A DNA stretch of 64,000 nt from Alphaproteobacteria bacterium (GTDB lineage: Bacteria; Pseudomonadota; Alphaproteobacteria; SHVP01), in assembly GCA_016869765.1 (NCBI GenBank), contig VGES01000006.1, positions 1 to 64,000 on the forward strand, read 5' to 3'. The position numbers and the translations under genes are program-made. Shown here piece by piece: positions 26,530-35,560 of the stretch. Numbering within the stretch: position 1 is the first letter of the stretch; each line of letters opens with the position of its first letter. The notes below the pieces were generated by a model that had not been told where the DNA came from, did not search any database, and saw only the letters and a program-made list of their open reading frames with translations.

Positions 26530-27195
26530 ATGTCGAGCCGCAGCATTGGGCTGAACGAACGCCTGGGCGAATACCTGTTCAGCGTCGCGGTGCGCGATAG
26601 CGACGTGTTGCAGCGCCTGCGCCAGGAGACGGCCAAGGAGAAGGCCGCCCGGATGCAGATATCGCCCGAGCAGGGCGCATTCATGGCGGTGCTGGTCAAG
26701 GCGATCGGTGCGCGACGCTGCGTCGAAGTGGGTGTGTTCACCGGCTACTCCTCGTTGGTCGTGGCTCAGGCGTTGCCGGCCGACGGGCGCTTGATCGCGT
26801 GCGATATCAACGAACAGTGGACCTCGGTCGCGCGCCGCTACTGGCAGGAGGCGGGCGTCGCCCACAAGATCGACCTTCGGCTTGCGCCGGCGATCGAGAC
26901 GCTCGATGGCGTGTTGCGGCAGGGTGGCGCCGGGACGTTCGATTTTGCCTTCATCGATGCCGACAAGGCCAACTACGACGCCTACTACGAGCGGGTCCTG
27001 AAGCTGCTCCGCCCTGGCGGAATCGTCACGATTGACAACGTCCTGTGGGGCGGCTCGGTCGCAGATCCCACCAAGTCCGATCCCGACGTCGACGCGATCC
27101 GGGCGCTCAACTCCAAGCTTCGCCACGACGATCGCATCGACGTTTCGATGCTGCCGGTGGGGGATGGCCTCACCGTGGCCCGCAAGCGCGAGTAG
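26530..27195 (+). CDS. O-methyltransferase (class I SAM-dependent, CCoAOMT-like)
   Basis: RCVEVGVFTGYSSLVVAQALPADGRLIACDI, FDFAFIDADKANYDAYYERVLKLLRPGGIVTIDNVLWGG. Confidence 0.95.
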   Translation: MSSRSIGLNERLGEYLFSVAVRDSDVLQRLRQETAKEKAARMQISPEQGAFMAVLVKAIGARRCVEVGVFTGYSSLVVAQALPADGRLIACDINEQWTSVARRYWQEAGVAHKIDLRLAPAIETLDGVLRQGGAGTFDFAFIDADKANYDAYYERVLKLLRPGGIVTIDNVLWGGSVADPTKSDPDVDAIRALNSKLRHDDRIDVSMLPVGDGLTVARKRE

Positions 27196-27209
27196 ACCCT
27201 TCGGGCGGG

Positions 27210-27238
27210 TTGTCCAAATCCTTCCCAGGGCCTATCAT
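27210..27238 (+). promoter_or_regulatory. candidate sigma70-type promoter for the DUF2794 gene
   Basis: TTGTCC-N17-TATCAT, 145 nt upstream of the DUF2794 start codon. Confidence 0.45.
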
Positions 27239-27382
27239 TTTTTCATCCCAGGGGAGGGAGGCCGTAGCACCCGGGAGGGGCTGCGGGGGTGACAATGATA
27301 AGAAACGTGTTGCCGCCGCTGCGGCACAAGCGCCAGGCCCGGGCGGGCAACCGCCCTCGGTGCTAGGCGACGGGGCCTCGGC

Positions 27383-27745
27383 ATGAGCGAGGTCCTGCAC
27401 CTTGCCAAACGGGAGCCGAGGACTTTCCCTCGCTCCCGTTTTTCGTCTCTGGTGGCCTTTCACCGCAACGAGCTGAACCAGATCCTGGCGATCTATTCCC
27501 GCATGGTGATTGCCGGCGAATGGTGCGACTACGCGCTCAACATCGGCGAGCAGGAGGCGGCGTTTGCCATCTACCGCCGGCGCTCGCCGGTCCCGGCCTA
27601 CCGCGTGGTCAAGCGGGTACGCTCGGGCGCCGAGGGCCGGCGCTACCGCGTGGTCGAGGCCGGCGGACGCGTCCTCAAGGAGGGGGCCAACCTGGGCGAG
27701 GTGCTGCCCGTGCTCCTGAGCAAGCGCCTGCGCCTCGCGAGCTGA
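27383..27745 (+). CDS. DUF2794 domain protein
   Basis: VAFHRNELNQILAIYSRMVIAGEWCDYALNIGEQEAAFAIYRRRS. Confidence 0.85.
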   Translation: MSEVLHLAKREPRTFPRSRFSSLVAFHRNELNQILAIYSRMVIAGEWCDYALNIGEQEAAFAIYRRRSPVPAYRVVKRVRSGAEGRRYRVVEAGGRVLKEGANLGEVLPVLLSKRLRLAS

Positions 27746-27751
27746 CCTCCC

Positions 27752-27784
27752 AAAAAGAAAAAGCCCGGCCGAAGCCGGGCTTTT
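27752..27784. terminator. bidirectional intrinsic terminator between convergent genes
   Basis: AAAAAGAAAAAGCCCGGCCGAAGCCGGGCTTTT. Confidence 0.9.
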
Positions 27785-27803
27785 CCACCAATCGTTTCGT
27801 GCG

Positions 27804-28532
27804 CTATTCGCGATTGCCGAACAGTGACAGCAACGCCTGGAATAGGCCCATGAACAGAATGTAGAGGTTGAGCGCACCAAACACCGCTCCCTTGGTCACC
27901 CACGTAGCATCGTGCCCGACATAGTCATAGCTCTGACGAATCTGCTGGGTCGAGTAGGCGGTAAAGCCGGTGAACACAAGCACCGTGACGACCGAGATGA
28001 CGAACGACATCATCGCGCTCTCTAAAATCAAGTTGACGAGCCCGGCGATGATCAGACCGACTGCCCCCATGATTAAGAAGCCAGCGTACTTGCTGAGATC
28101 AGCCTTAGTAACGTATCCCCAGAGGCTCACCGAGCCAAACATCGCTGCGGTAATGAAGAATACTTTGGCGATACTCGTCGCCGTGTAGGCGTGAAAGATG
28201 TAGCCGAGCGATAGGCCGTCGACCGCTACAAACGCCCAGTAAAACGCCTGCGTAGAGAAAGCACTCATCCGCTCCAGGCGCGCCGCCACGAGGAATAGCA
28301 TCCCGAGGGGAGCCAACATGACCACCCACTTGAGCGGCGTGGCGGCAATCGCCTGCCACAGGCCGGTGGTCGCCGCGAGATACGCGACGATTCCCGAAAG
28401 GGCCAAGCCGGAGCCCATGTAGTTGTAAACGCGCAGCATATAGCTGCGCAGACCCTGATCGATCGCGATGTCCTGGGTCTGGGCGCGGGTATCCGTAGTA
28501 ACGCCCCAGCGGTTATTGGTCGGTTCAGCCAT
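27804..28532 (-). CDS. Bax inhibitor-1/YccA family membrane protein
   Basis: multi-TM; YNYMGSGLALSGIVAYLA, MGLFQALLSLFGNRE C-terminus. Confidence 0.95.
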   Translation of the reverse strand: MAEPTNNRWGVTTDTRAQTQDIAIDQGLRSYMLRVYNYMGSGLALSGIVAYLAATTGLWQAIAATPLKWVVMLAPLGMLFLVAARLERMSAFSTQAFYWAFVAVDGLSLGYIFHAYTATSIAKVFFITAAMFGSVSLWGYVTKADLSKYAGFLIMGAVGLIIAGLVNLILESAMMSFVISVVTVLVFTGFTAYSTQQIRQSYDYVGHDATWVTKGAVFGALNLYILFMGLFQALLSLFGNRE

Positions 28533-28652
28533 GGCACTCCCCTGGTTGGTCCGAAAGCAGACGAACGAAGGGAAATATGGCCGTTTCTGCACGACTTTCA
28601 AGGGTGCTCGACTCGGAAAGGCGCCAATTCCCTAAGAAAACAGGGGCTTTGC

Positions 28653-31181
28653 CTAGACGTGGCGCAACACAGGCGCCGGTCGCTGCCGAAGCGCGAACCA
28701 GGTGCCGATGAGGCCGAAGGCGAGGGTCGCCAGCACCCCGACGCCGGCGGTCCCAACGGCCAGTTCCGGAAGAAAACGCCACTCGGCCTCCATGAGCCGG
28801 GTGATCACGAGGTGGGCGCCCAATGTGCCGAGCACGATGGCAATCACACCGGTGATCGCACCGAGCAGCGTGAATTCGACGAGGTAGGCGGCGAGCACAT
28901 TGGACCGGGTGGCGCCGATTACCTTCAAGATGACCGCGTCATAAACCCGTCGACGGTGCCCGGCTGCGATGGCGCCGGCGAGTACGAAGACGCCCGCCAA
29001 GATCGTGATGGATGCGGAGCCGGCAGCGGCGGCGGCAATGCGGTTGAGAACCTTGGTCGCCGCTTCGATGACGTCACGGACACGCACCACCGAGACGTTG
29101 GGGAATCCCTGCGTGATGGAGCGATAGGCGGCGGCTTCGGCCTCGCGAGCTACGGCGGCGGTCGCCAAATGGGTCTGCGGCGCGCCCTCGAGCGCGCCTG
29201 GTCCAAACACCACCGTGTAGTTGATACCGAAATCCGACCAGTCGATGCGACGAAGGTTATGGACGCGGGCCGTGATTTCGCGGCCCAGAATGCTCAGCGT
29301 GATGGTGTCACCAACCGCCACCCGCAGGCCCTGGGCCAGCACCTCGTCGAGCGAGACGATTGGTTCGCCGCGATAGTCGGCCGGCCACCAGGTTCCCTGG
29401 CTGACACTCGTTCGCCGCGGTTGGGCTGCGCTGTAGGTGAGCGCGAGTTCGCCTTGGCGAACCCACTGCTGGGGTGGCGCGATCGATACCTCCGCGACGG
29501 CCATGCCCTTGATGGCCACGAGACGACCGCGCAGGTTTGGGCTTCGTTCGAAGTCGTGAAACCCCGGGGTCGTTCGCACGCGCGATTCCAAGGTCGTCAC
29601 CTGATCGGGTTGGACGTCGATGAAAAAGAAACTCGGCGCGCGGTCGGGGAGACGATCCTGGACCTGCTGGTCGAGGTTGCCCTGTACGAGCGCCGTCGCG
29701 ACCAGGACCGTGATGCCGACCCCGAGCGAGACGACCACACCGGCCGTGGGCGCACCGGGTCGCACGAGATTGGCGAGCGCGAGGCGCAGCGTCGTCTGGC
29801 GCAGCCGCGGCAACCGTCGCACCCCGGCAAGAATGCCGCTCGCCATGGCGCGAAACAGAACGAGCGTCCCAGCCGCAGCAACGACGAACCAGCCGGCGAT
29901 GAAAGGCTGCCCTACGCCGAACACGGCGAGGGCCGCAAGAGCGGTGAAGGCCACCGCGGTCAACGCGATGAATGGCCAGCGTGGCCAGGTGCGTTCGGGC
30001 GCCACCAGATCGCGGAACAAACCGGCGGCGGGAATTTCCCGCGCGCGGGCCAGCGGCCAAACGGCAAACGCGAAGGCGGTCAGCAATCCGAACGCCGCAG
30101 CCAGCAATAGGGGCCCCGGGAACAGGACCCCCTGGGTCGGCAGTGGCAGGGCGGAGCCGAAGAAATGGAGCCCGACATGGGGTGCTGCTGCGCCACCGAT
30201 GATACCGATCACGACGCCGAGTAGCGCCAGGGCCAGCACCTGTCCCAGGTAGGTGAGGAACACGAGGTTCGAGGAGGCGCCGAGGCACTTGAAGGTGGCG
30301 ATGGTCGCCGTCTTGCCCCCGAGGTAGGCCTGGATCGCGTTGCCCACGCCGATCCCGCCGACGACCAGAGCGGTAACGCCGGCCAGCGTCAGGAACACGC
30401 TCAACCGGTCGATGAAGCGCCGGACCGAGGGTTGCGCCTCCCGCGCGTGGCGTAGTCGCCAAAGTGATTCGGGGAATTGCCGGCGAAGGTCCCGTTCCCA
30501 CGCCAGTTCATCCGATCCGGGCGCGAGTTTCACGCGGTGGCGAAACCGTACCAGGCTGCCCTCCTGGACGAGATCGGCGGCGGCAAGCCCGGCTTCGTTC
30601 ACCATCAGCCGTGGTCCCAAGGAAAAGGCGTTGGCCACCCGGTCGGGCTCCTCGGTCACGACTCCGCGTAGTTCGAAGACGGCTTCGCCGACCAGGAGCG
30701 TGGCGCCGACCTCGAGGCCGAGTTTGATCAGGAGTGCCTCTTCGGCAACCGCGCCATGACGCCCGCCCCGCAGCGCCAATGCCGTGCCGAGGGCTTCCCC
30801 GCTCGACAGGCGAACCTCACCGTAAAGCGGGTAGGCCTGATCCACCGCTTTGAGCTCGACCAGGGTGCGCGGCCCGTCGCCATCCGTTCGTGCCATGGCT
30901 CGCATCTCGGTCGTGCGCGAGGCTTGAGACCCGCCCGCCCGGACGTAGCCGAGGACCGCTTCGTCGATGTCCTGTCCCGATTGCGAAATCTCGGCGTCGC
31001 CACCCAACAGCACACGGGCGTTTTCGACCAGGCCCGCGACGATCATCGCCGAGAGCGAGCCGACGGCGGCGATCGCGAAGACCCCGAGCGCCAGACTGGC
31101 AAGGAACACGCGAAAGCCGCGCAGGCCGCCGCGCAACTCGCGACGCGCGAGCCGCCAGGCCATAGCGGTTTCGCCGATCAT
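28653..31181 (-). CDS. FtsX-like ABC transporter permease (YbbP-type)
   Basis: 842 aa, MAWRLARRELRGGLRGFRVFLASLALGVFAIAAVGSL and duplicated FtsX domains. Confidence 0.93.
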   Translation of the reverse strand: MIGETAMAWRLARRELRGGLRGFRVFLASLALGVFAIAAVGSLSAMIVAGLVENARVLLGGDAEISQSGQDIDEAVLGYVRAGGSQASRTTEMRAMARTDGDGPRTLVELKAVDQAYPLYGEVRLSSGEALGTALALRGGRHGAVAEEALLIKLGLEVGATLLVGEAVFELRGVVTEEPDRVANAFSLGPRLMVNEAGLAAADLVQEGSLVRFRHRVKLAPGSDELAWERDLRRQFPESLWRLRHAREAQPSVRRFIDRLSVFLTLAGVTALVVGGIGVGNAIQAYLGGKTATIATFKCLGASSNLVFLTYLGQVLALALLGVVIGIIGGAAAPHVGLHFFGSALPLPTQGVLFPGPLLLAAAFGLLTAFAFAVWPLARAREIPAAGLFRDLVAPERTWPRWPFIALTAVAFTALAALAVFGVGQPFIAGWFVVAAAGTLVLFRAMASGILAGVRRLPRLRQTTLRLALANLVRPGAPTAGVVVSLGVGITVLVATALVQGNLDQQVQDRLPDRAPSFFFIDVQPDQVTTLESRVRTTPGFHDFERSPNLRGRLVAIKGMAVAEVSIAPPQQWVRQGELALTYSAAQPRRTSVSQGTWWPADYRGEPIVSLDEVLAQGLRVAVGDTITLSILGREITARVHNLRRIDWSDFGINYTVVFGPGALEGAPQTHLATAAVAREAEAAAYRSITQGFPNVSVVRVRDVIEAATKVLNRIAAAAAGSASITILAGVFVLAGAIAAGHRRRVYDAVILKVIGATRSNVLAAYLVEFTLLGAITGVIAIVLGTLGAHLVITRLMEAEWRFLPELAVGTAGVGVLATLAFGLIGTWFALRQRPAPVLRHV

Positions 31182-31900
31182 TGTGCGGCCGCCACGTTAT
31201 TGCGATCGATCAGGCCGTCACGCATGCGGACGATACGGTCGCAACGCCGCGCCAACCGCTCCTCGTGCGTGATCAGCACCAGGGTCGTGCGGTGGCGGTC
31301 GCGTAGCGAGAACAAAGTATCGATGATCGCCCGCCCAGTGTCGCTATCGAGGTTGCCGGTCGGTTCGTCGGCGAGCAGCAGTTTCGGATCGGCCACGAAC
31401 GCTCGGGCCAACGCGACGCGTTGTTGCTCGCCGCCCGACATCTGTGCCGGATAGTGGGTCAGTCGGTGGCCGAGCCCGACGCCGGCCAGAGTCTGCTCGG
31501 CCTTGTCGAAGGCCGCCGGGTCGCGCGCGAGTTCGAGGGGGATGGCGACGTTTTCGATGGCTGTCATCGTCGGGATCAGGTGGAACGATTGGAACACGAT
31601 GCCGATCGTGCGGCGTCGGAACAGCGCGAGCGCATCTTCGTCCATGGCCGTGAGGTCGGCGCCGTCGACGCGGACTGTGCCGCGGGTCGGTCGTTCCAAC
31701 CCTGCCATGATCGCCATCATCGTCGATTTGCCCGATCCCGAAGGGCCCAGGACACCGACGGCCTCGCCTTCGTGCACGGCAAAGTCGATGCCGCGCAGAA
31801 TGTGCACGAGGCCTGCCGCGCTCGGCAGGCTCAAGTGAACGTCACGGAGGGCAACCAGGTCTTTACGACCTACCGGGAGGGTGGCAGTGTCCGCGCTCAT
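31178..31900 (-). CDS. ABC transporter ATP-binding protein (YbbA-type)
   Basis: [52 protein letters not shown]. Confidence 0.95.
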   Translation of the reverse strand: MSADTATLPVGRKDLVALRDVHLSLPSAAGLVHILRGIDFAVHEGEAVGVLGPSGSGKSTMMAIMAGLERPTRGTVRVDGADLTAMDEDALALFRRRTIGIVFQSFHLIPTMTAIENVAIPLELARDPAAFDKAEQTLAGVGLGHRLTHYPAQMSGGEQQRVALARAFVADPKLLLADEPTGNLDSDTGRAIIDTLFSLRDRHRTTLVLITHEERLARRCDRIVRMRDGLIDRNNVAAAQ

Positions 31901-31913
31901 GAACGATCCTCGC

Positions 31914-32621
31914 ATGCACGTCGGTATCGCTCATTCCGAACGCGGCGCAAAAGCTGGTTCCCCATATCGCCTTTCGCGTCGGGTTTTCAACTCACTCGCG
32001 CTTTTTCTATGTATCACGTTCGCGTGGAACGATGGCCGAACCGTGGCGGCAGAGCGCGACGCGGTCGTGGCGATTCTTGGCGACAGCCTGACCGCGGGAT
32101 ACGGGCTGCCGACGGATCAGGCCTTCCCGGCCCGCCTGGAGGCGGCGCTCCGGCGGGCGGGCCACCGGGTCCGGATCGTCAATGCCGGTGTGTCGGGCGA
32201 CACCACCGCCGGCGGGCTGGCACGTCTCGATTGGGTGTTGGCCGACAAGCCTGATCTCGTCGTGATCGAGCTCGGCGCCAACGATGCACTCCGCGGTCTG
32301 AGCCCGGTCGAAGCGGAGCGCAACTTGGACCGCATCCTGGCGCGGCTGTCGGAACGGAAGATCGCCGCCGCCCTTGCGGGAATGCAGGCGCCACGCAACC
32401 TCGGTCGCGACTACGTGGAGGCCTTCGACGGCCTCTACGCGCGGTTGGCGCAGAAATACCGCGTGCCGCTCTACCCGTTCTTTCTCGATGGGGTGGCGCT
32501 CCGCAACGAACTCAATCAACCGGACCTCATTCACCCGAACGCCGCTGGCGTCATGGTGATCGTCGAGCGATTCGTGCCCTTCATCACCCAAGTCCTGGCG
32601 ACATTGACGCGAGGCTCTTGA
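31914..32621 (+). CDS. arylesterase / SGNH hydrolase (TesA-like)
   Basis: VVAILGDSLTAGYGLPTDQAFPARLE, VVIELGANDALRG, DLIHPNAAG. Confidence 0.93.
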   Translation: MHVGIAHSERGAKAGSPYRLSRRVFNSLALFLCITFAWNDGRTVAAERDAVVAILGDSLTAGYGLPTDQAFPARLEAALRRAGHRVRIVNAGVSGDTTAGGLARLDWVLADKPDLVVIELGANDALRGLSPVEAERNLDRILARLSERKIAAALAGMQAPRNLGRDYVEAFDGLYARLAQKYRVPLYPFFLDGVALRNELNQPDLIHPNAAGVMVIVERFVPFITQVLATLTRGS

Positions 32622-32622
32622 G

Positions 32623-33171
32623 GTGCGGCTGTTCACCGGCATCGCTTTGCCGTCTCACGTTCTCGATCGGTTGTTGACCCTCTGTAGCGGCGTGCCGGGG
32701 GCGCGCTGGCAAGATCGCGAACAGATGCACCTCACGCTGCGCTTCATCGGTGAGGTCGACGGCAAGTCTTTCGACGACATGCGGCTGGCGCTGGCGCAGG
32801 TGCGGTCTTCCCAGTTTTCGCTGACGCTCGATTCGGTCGGACACTTCGGCGAGCGTAAGCGCGTGCATGCCCTGTGGGTGGGTGTTCCGATGGTGCGGGA
32901 ACTGATCGCGCTGCGCGACCGCATCGAATCGGTCCTGGTGCGTTACGGCCAGGAGCCCGAGTCGCGGAAGTACAAACCCCACGTGACGCTGGCGCGTCTG
33001 CGCGATGCGCCGCTCGACCGTGTTGTGTCCTTCCTCAGCGCCAACGCGTTGTTCCTGGCGGGGCCCTTTGCAGTTGAGGAATTTCACCTATATTCAAGTC
33101 ATCCCGGTGGTGGCGGCTCGCTCTATCGTATCGAAGAGAGCTACCCGCTGAACGTTGTCGGAGCCTCATGA
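32623..33171 (+). CDS. thpR: RNA 2',3'-cyclic phosphodiesterase
   Basis: two HxTx motifs: MHLTLRFIGEVD and PHVTLARLRD. Confidence 0.95.
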   Translation: MRLFTGIALPSHVLDRLLTLCSGVPGARWQDREQMHLTLRFIGEVDGKSFDDMRLALAQVRSSQFSLTLDSVGHFGERKRVHALWVGVPMVRELIALRDRIESVLVRYGQEPESRKYKPHVTLARLRDAPLDRVVSFLSANALFLAGPFAVEEFHLYSSHPGGGGSLYRIEESYPLNVVGAS

Positions 33172-33440
33172 GCGACGATTTCGCTGACGTGAAGTTGAGT
33201 TTCGGCGAACGTCTCGGCCGTTGGCTCGAATCGCACATGCTCGGGTTCGAGTTCCTCTGCCACGAATGCAACGCCCAATCGCGCCACGGGCAGGTCTCTC
33301 CCGATGGCACCGGGTGTTTTGGTCGTTGTGGGCTCACGAACAAGCAGCGCGCAGCGGAATATCGCCGCGGCTCGGACGCTTACACGCCACGGATCGCCGG
33401 CAAGGTCCGCGATCGTCTCGGGATCGGTATCACCGAGTAG
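33168..33440 (+). CDS. small Cys-containing (zinc-ribbon-like) hypothetical protein
   Basis: FLCHECNAQSRHGQVSPDGTGCFGRCG; ATGA overlap with thpR. Confidence 0.6.
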   Translation: MSDDFADVKLSFGERLGRWLESHMLGFEFLCHECNAQSRHGQVSPDGTGCFGRCGLTNKQRAAEYRRGSDAYTPRIAGKVRDRLGIGITE

Positions 33441-33936
33441 CCTGCGCGCCATCGGAGGATAGGCGCCCACGCACGTGCTGGATCAGGCCTTCGGCCGCCG
33501 GGGCGATGAGCTCGAGCACGTGCTCGAACCCGTCGGGGCCACCGTCGTAGGGGTCGGGCACTTCGTCGACGCCCAAGTCTCGGGCGAACGGTAGGAACAA
33601 CGACACCCGGGCCGCCGATCGCGTGGGGGCCATGGCTGACAGCGCCGCCAAGTTGGCGCGATCCATCGCCAGGATGTAGTCGAAGCGTACGAAATCCTGG
33701 TCGGCGACCTGACGAGCGCGTCGGCGCGACAGGTCGATCCCGCGGCGGAGTGCCGCAGCCTGTGATCGTCGATCGGGCGGCGATCCGATGTGCCAGGCCC
33801 CGGTGCCGGCTGAATCGATCTCGAGTCGCGAGATCAATCCGTGGCGAGTGGCAACCTGACGGAACACGCCCTCGGCGGTGGGCGACCGACAGATGTTGCC
33901 GAGACAGACGAACAGGACACCCAGGCGCGCGATCAT
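33430..33936 (-). CDS. low-molecular-weight protein-tyrosine phosphatase
   Basis: VLFVCLGNICRSPTAEGVF P-loop and VPDPYDGGPDGFEHVLELI. Confidence 0.95.
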   Translation of the reverse strand: MIARLGVLFVCLGNICRSPTAEGVFRQVATRHGLISRLEIDSAGTGAWHIGSPPDRRSQAAALRRGIDLSRRRARQVADQDFVRFDYILAMDRANLAALSAMAPTRSAARVSLFLPFARDLGVDEVPDPYDGGPDGFEHVLELIAPAAEGLIQHVRGRLSSDGAQATR

Positions 33937-33981
33937 CACGGCAGCTTGCCATGTCCCGGCTGGTCGGCCTACTGGAGGGGC

Positions 33982-34698
33982 GTGGGCAGGTTTCAACGCA
34001 TAGTCATCCTGACGGGCGCCGGGATCTCGGCCGATTCCGGCGTGGCGACGTTTCGCGATCCCGACGGCATCTGGGCGCAGTACAACGTCGACGACGTTGC
34101 GACCCCAGAGGGGTTCGCGCGCAACCCCGGGCTCGTCCACGACTTCTACAATGCCCGTCGCCGGGCGCTGCCGGGAGTCGTCCCCAATGCTGCCCATCGG
34201 GCGTTGGTTCGCCTGGAGAACGCCGGGTTCGCCGAAGTGCTGCTCGTAACCCAGAACGTCGATGACCTGCACGAGCGGGCGGGCTCGCGACAGGTCATTC
34301 ATATGCACGGTGATCTCACTAGGGTTCGTTGCCGCTGCCCGCGAGCGGTGGTGTTTGCCTGGTCCGGGGACTTGAACGAAGCGACGGCCTGCCCGCAATG
34401 CGGCGATCTCGGTCGGCTTCGGCCGCATGTCGTGTGGTTCGGAGAGATGCCCTTTGCCCTCGGTCGCATCGGCGAGGCACTGTAGCGCTGCGATCTCTTC
34501 GTCTCGATCGGGACCTCGGGCAACGTCTATCCCGCGGCGGGTTTCGTGCAGACTGTCCGCGATGTCGGACGGGCCCACACCGTCGAACTCAACTTGGAAC
34601 CATCGATCGGGGCGTCGTCATTCGCCGAACAGGTCTATGGCCGCGCCGTGGACGTCGTGCCGCAGTTTGTGGATCGCCTGATCCAAGGCCCGGCGTAA
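33982..34698 (+). pseudogene. cobB: Sir2/CobB-type NAD-dependent deacylase interrupted by in-frame TAG
   Basis: GTG start; VILTGAGISADSGVATFRD, TQNVDDLHERAG, RPHVVWFGEMP, then [28 protein letters not shown]...[10 protein letters not shown] in the same frame to TAA at 34696. Confidence 0.9.
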
Positions 34699-34699
34699 C

Positions 34700-35560
34700 T
34701 CAGGCCTGATCGACGACCAGCACAGGGGAGTGCAGGCGCTCGAGGAGATCGGCGAGCGACTCCGCGCCCAGGACCGGAGAGCCCGCGCCGATCACCAGGA
34801 GGTTGCCCTGGTGCGACAGGGTGGCGTTGACCAGAGCCGTGCAGCCGGCGCCGGTACAGATCCGGTGGTAGACCCGGAGCGGCCGCCCAGACAGGGATGC
34901 CCCGGCCTCATCGTGCAGGCGTTGGGCGTCATGCTCGTCCTTGGCGGGGGTCAGGATGATCAGTTCGCCGCTTCCGGCCTGGGCGAGGTCCGCGGCCAGC
35001 GCCAGGGCCCGCGGCGCATTGGCGCTGCCATCGAAGACCACGACGATCGCGCCTCCCTCGCCGAGCACGCGTTGCAGCCGCGGGTCGGAAAACAGAATGG
35101 CCCCGCGTGGCCGCTCCGCCACGACGCGGGCCGTCGCCCCGAGGCTGCCGCGACGGGTGACCGACGGGGTGGTCTTGCCGAGGATGACGAGGTCGCTGTG
35201 GCTCGCCGAAGCGAGGATCTCGGCCGAGGCCCGTCCGCGGGCGGTCTGGAAGGACCACGACAGGTGATGCGACTGCGCCACGGTTTCGAGCGTCCGGCGC
35301 ATCACTCCGGCCTGGGCGCGCAAGCTGCGCTCGATCGACTCGACGTCCGGCGCGGGGCTCGGCTCGCCGGTGAAGGACACCTGGCGCACCATCGACAGTT
35401 GCGCAATGTCAAACAGCTTGGCGTCTTCGATGAACAGTCCGACGAGTTGCACGTGCAGTCGCGCCGCCAGGTTCGCGGCGGCGGCCAGTGCCGCGTGACT
35501 CTCCGTGGAGGCGTCCAGCGCGACCAGGACCCGCTCGATGGTGCGTCCCAGTTCGGTCAT
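34700..35560 (-). CDS. universal stress protein family
   Basis: two Usp-like halves: VLVALDASTESHAALAAAANLA and IVVVFDGSANAPRALALAADLA, C-terminal GNLLVIGAGSPVLG. Confidence 0.85.
   Translation of the reverse strand: MTELGRTIERVLVALDASTESHAALAAAANLAARLHVQLVGLFIEDAKLFDIAQLSMVRQVSFTGEPSPAPDVESIERSLRAQAGVMRRTLETVAQSHHLSWSFQTARGRASAEILASASHSDLVILGKTTPSVTRRGSLGATARVVAERPRGAILFSDPRLQRVLGEGGAIVVVFDGSANAPRALALAADLAQAGSGELIILTPAKDEHDAQRLHDEAGASLSGRPLRVYHRICTGAGCTALVNATLSHQGNLLVIGAGSPVLGAESLADLLERLHSPVLVVDQA

Noticed and set aside
28659-30110. 483-aa plus-strand ORF opposite the FtsX permease
   Set aside because: Antisense to a convincing membrane protein; composition typical of a shadow ORF.
33982-34698. 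Stop-codon reassignment as the cause of the in-frame TAG/TGA
   Set aside because: TAA, TAG and TGA all occur as ordinary ends of intact genes in this window.
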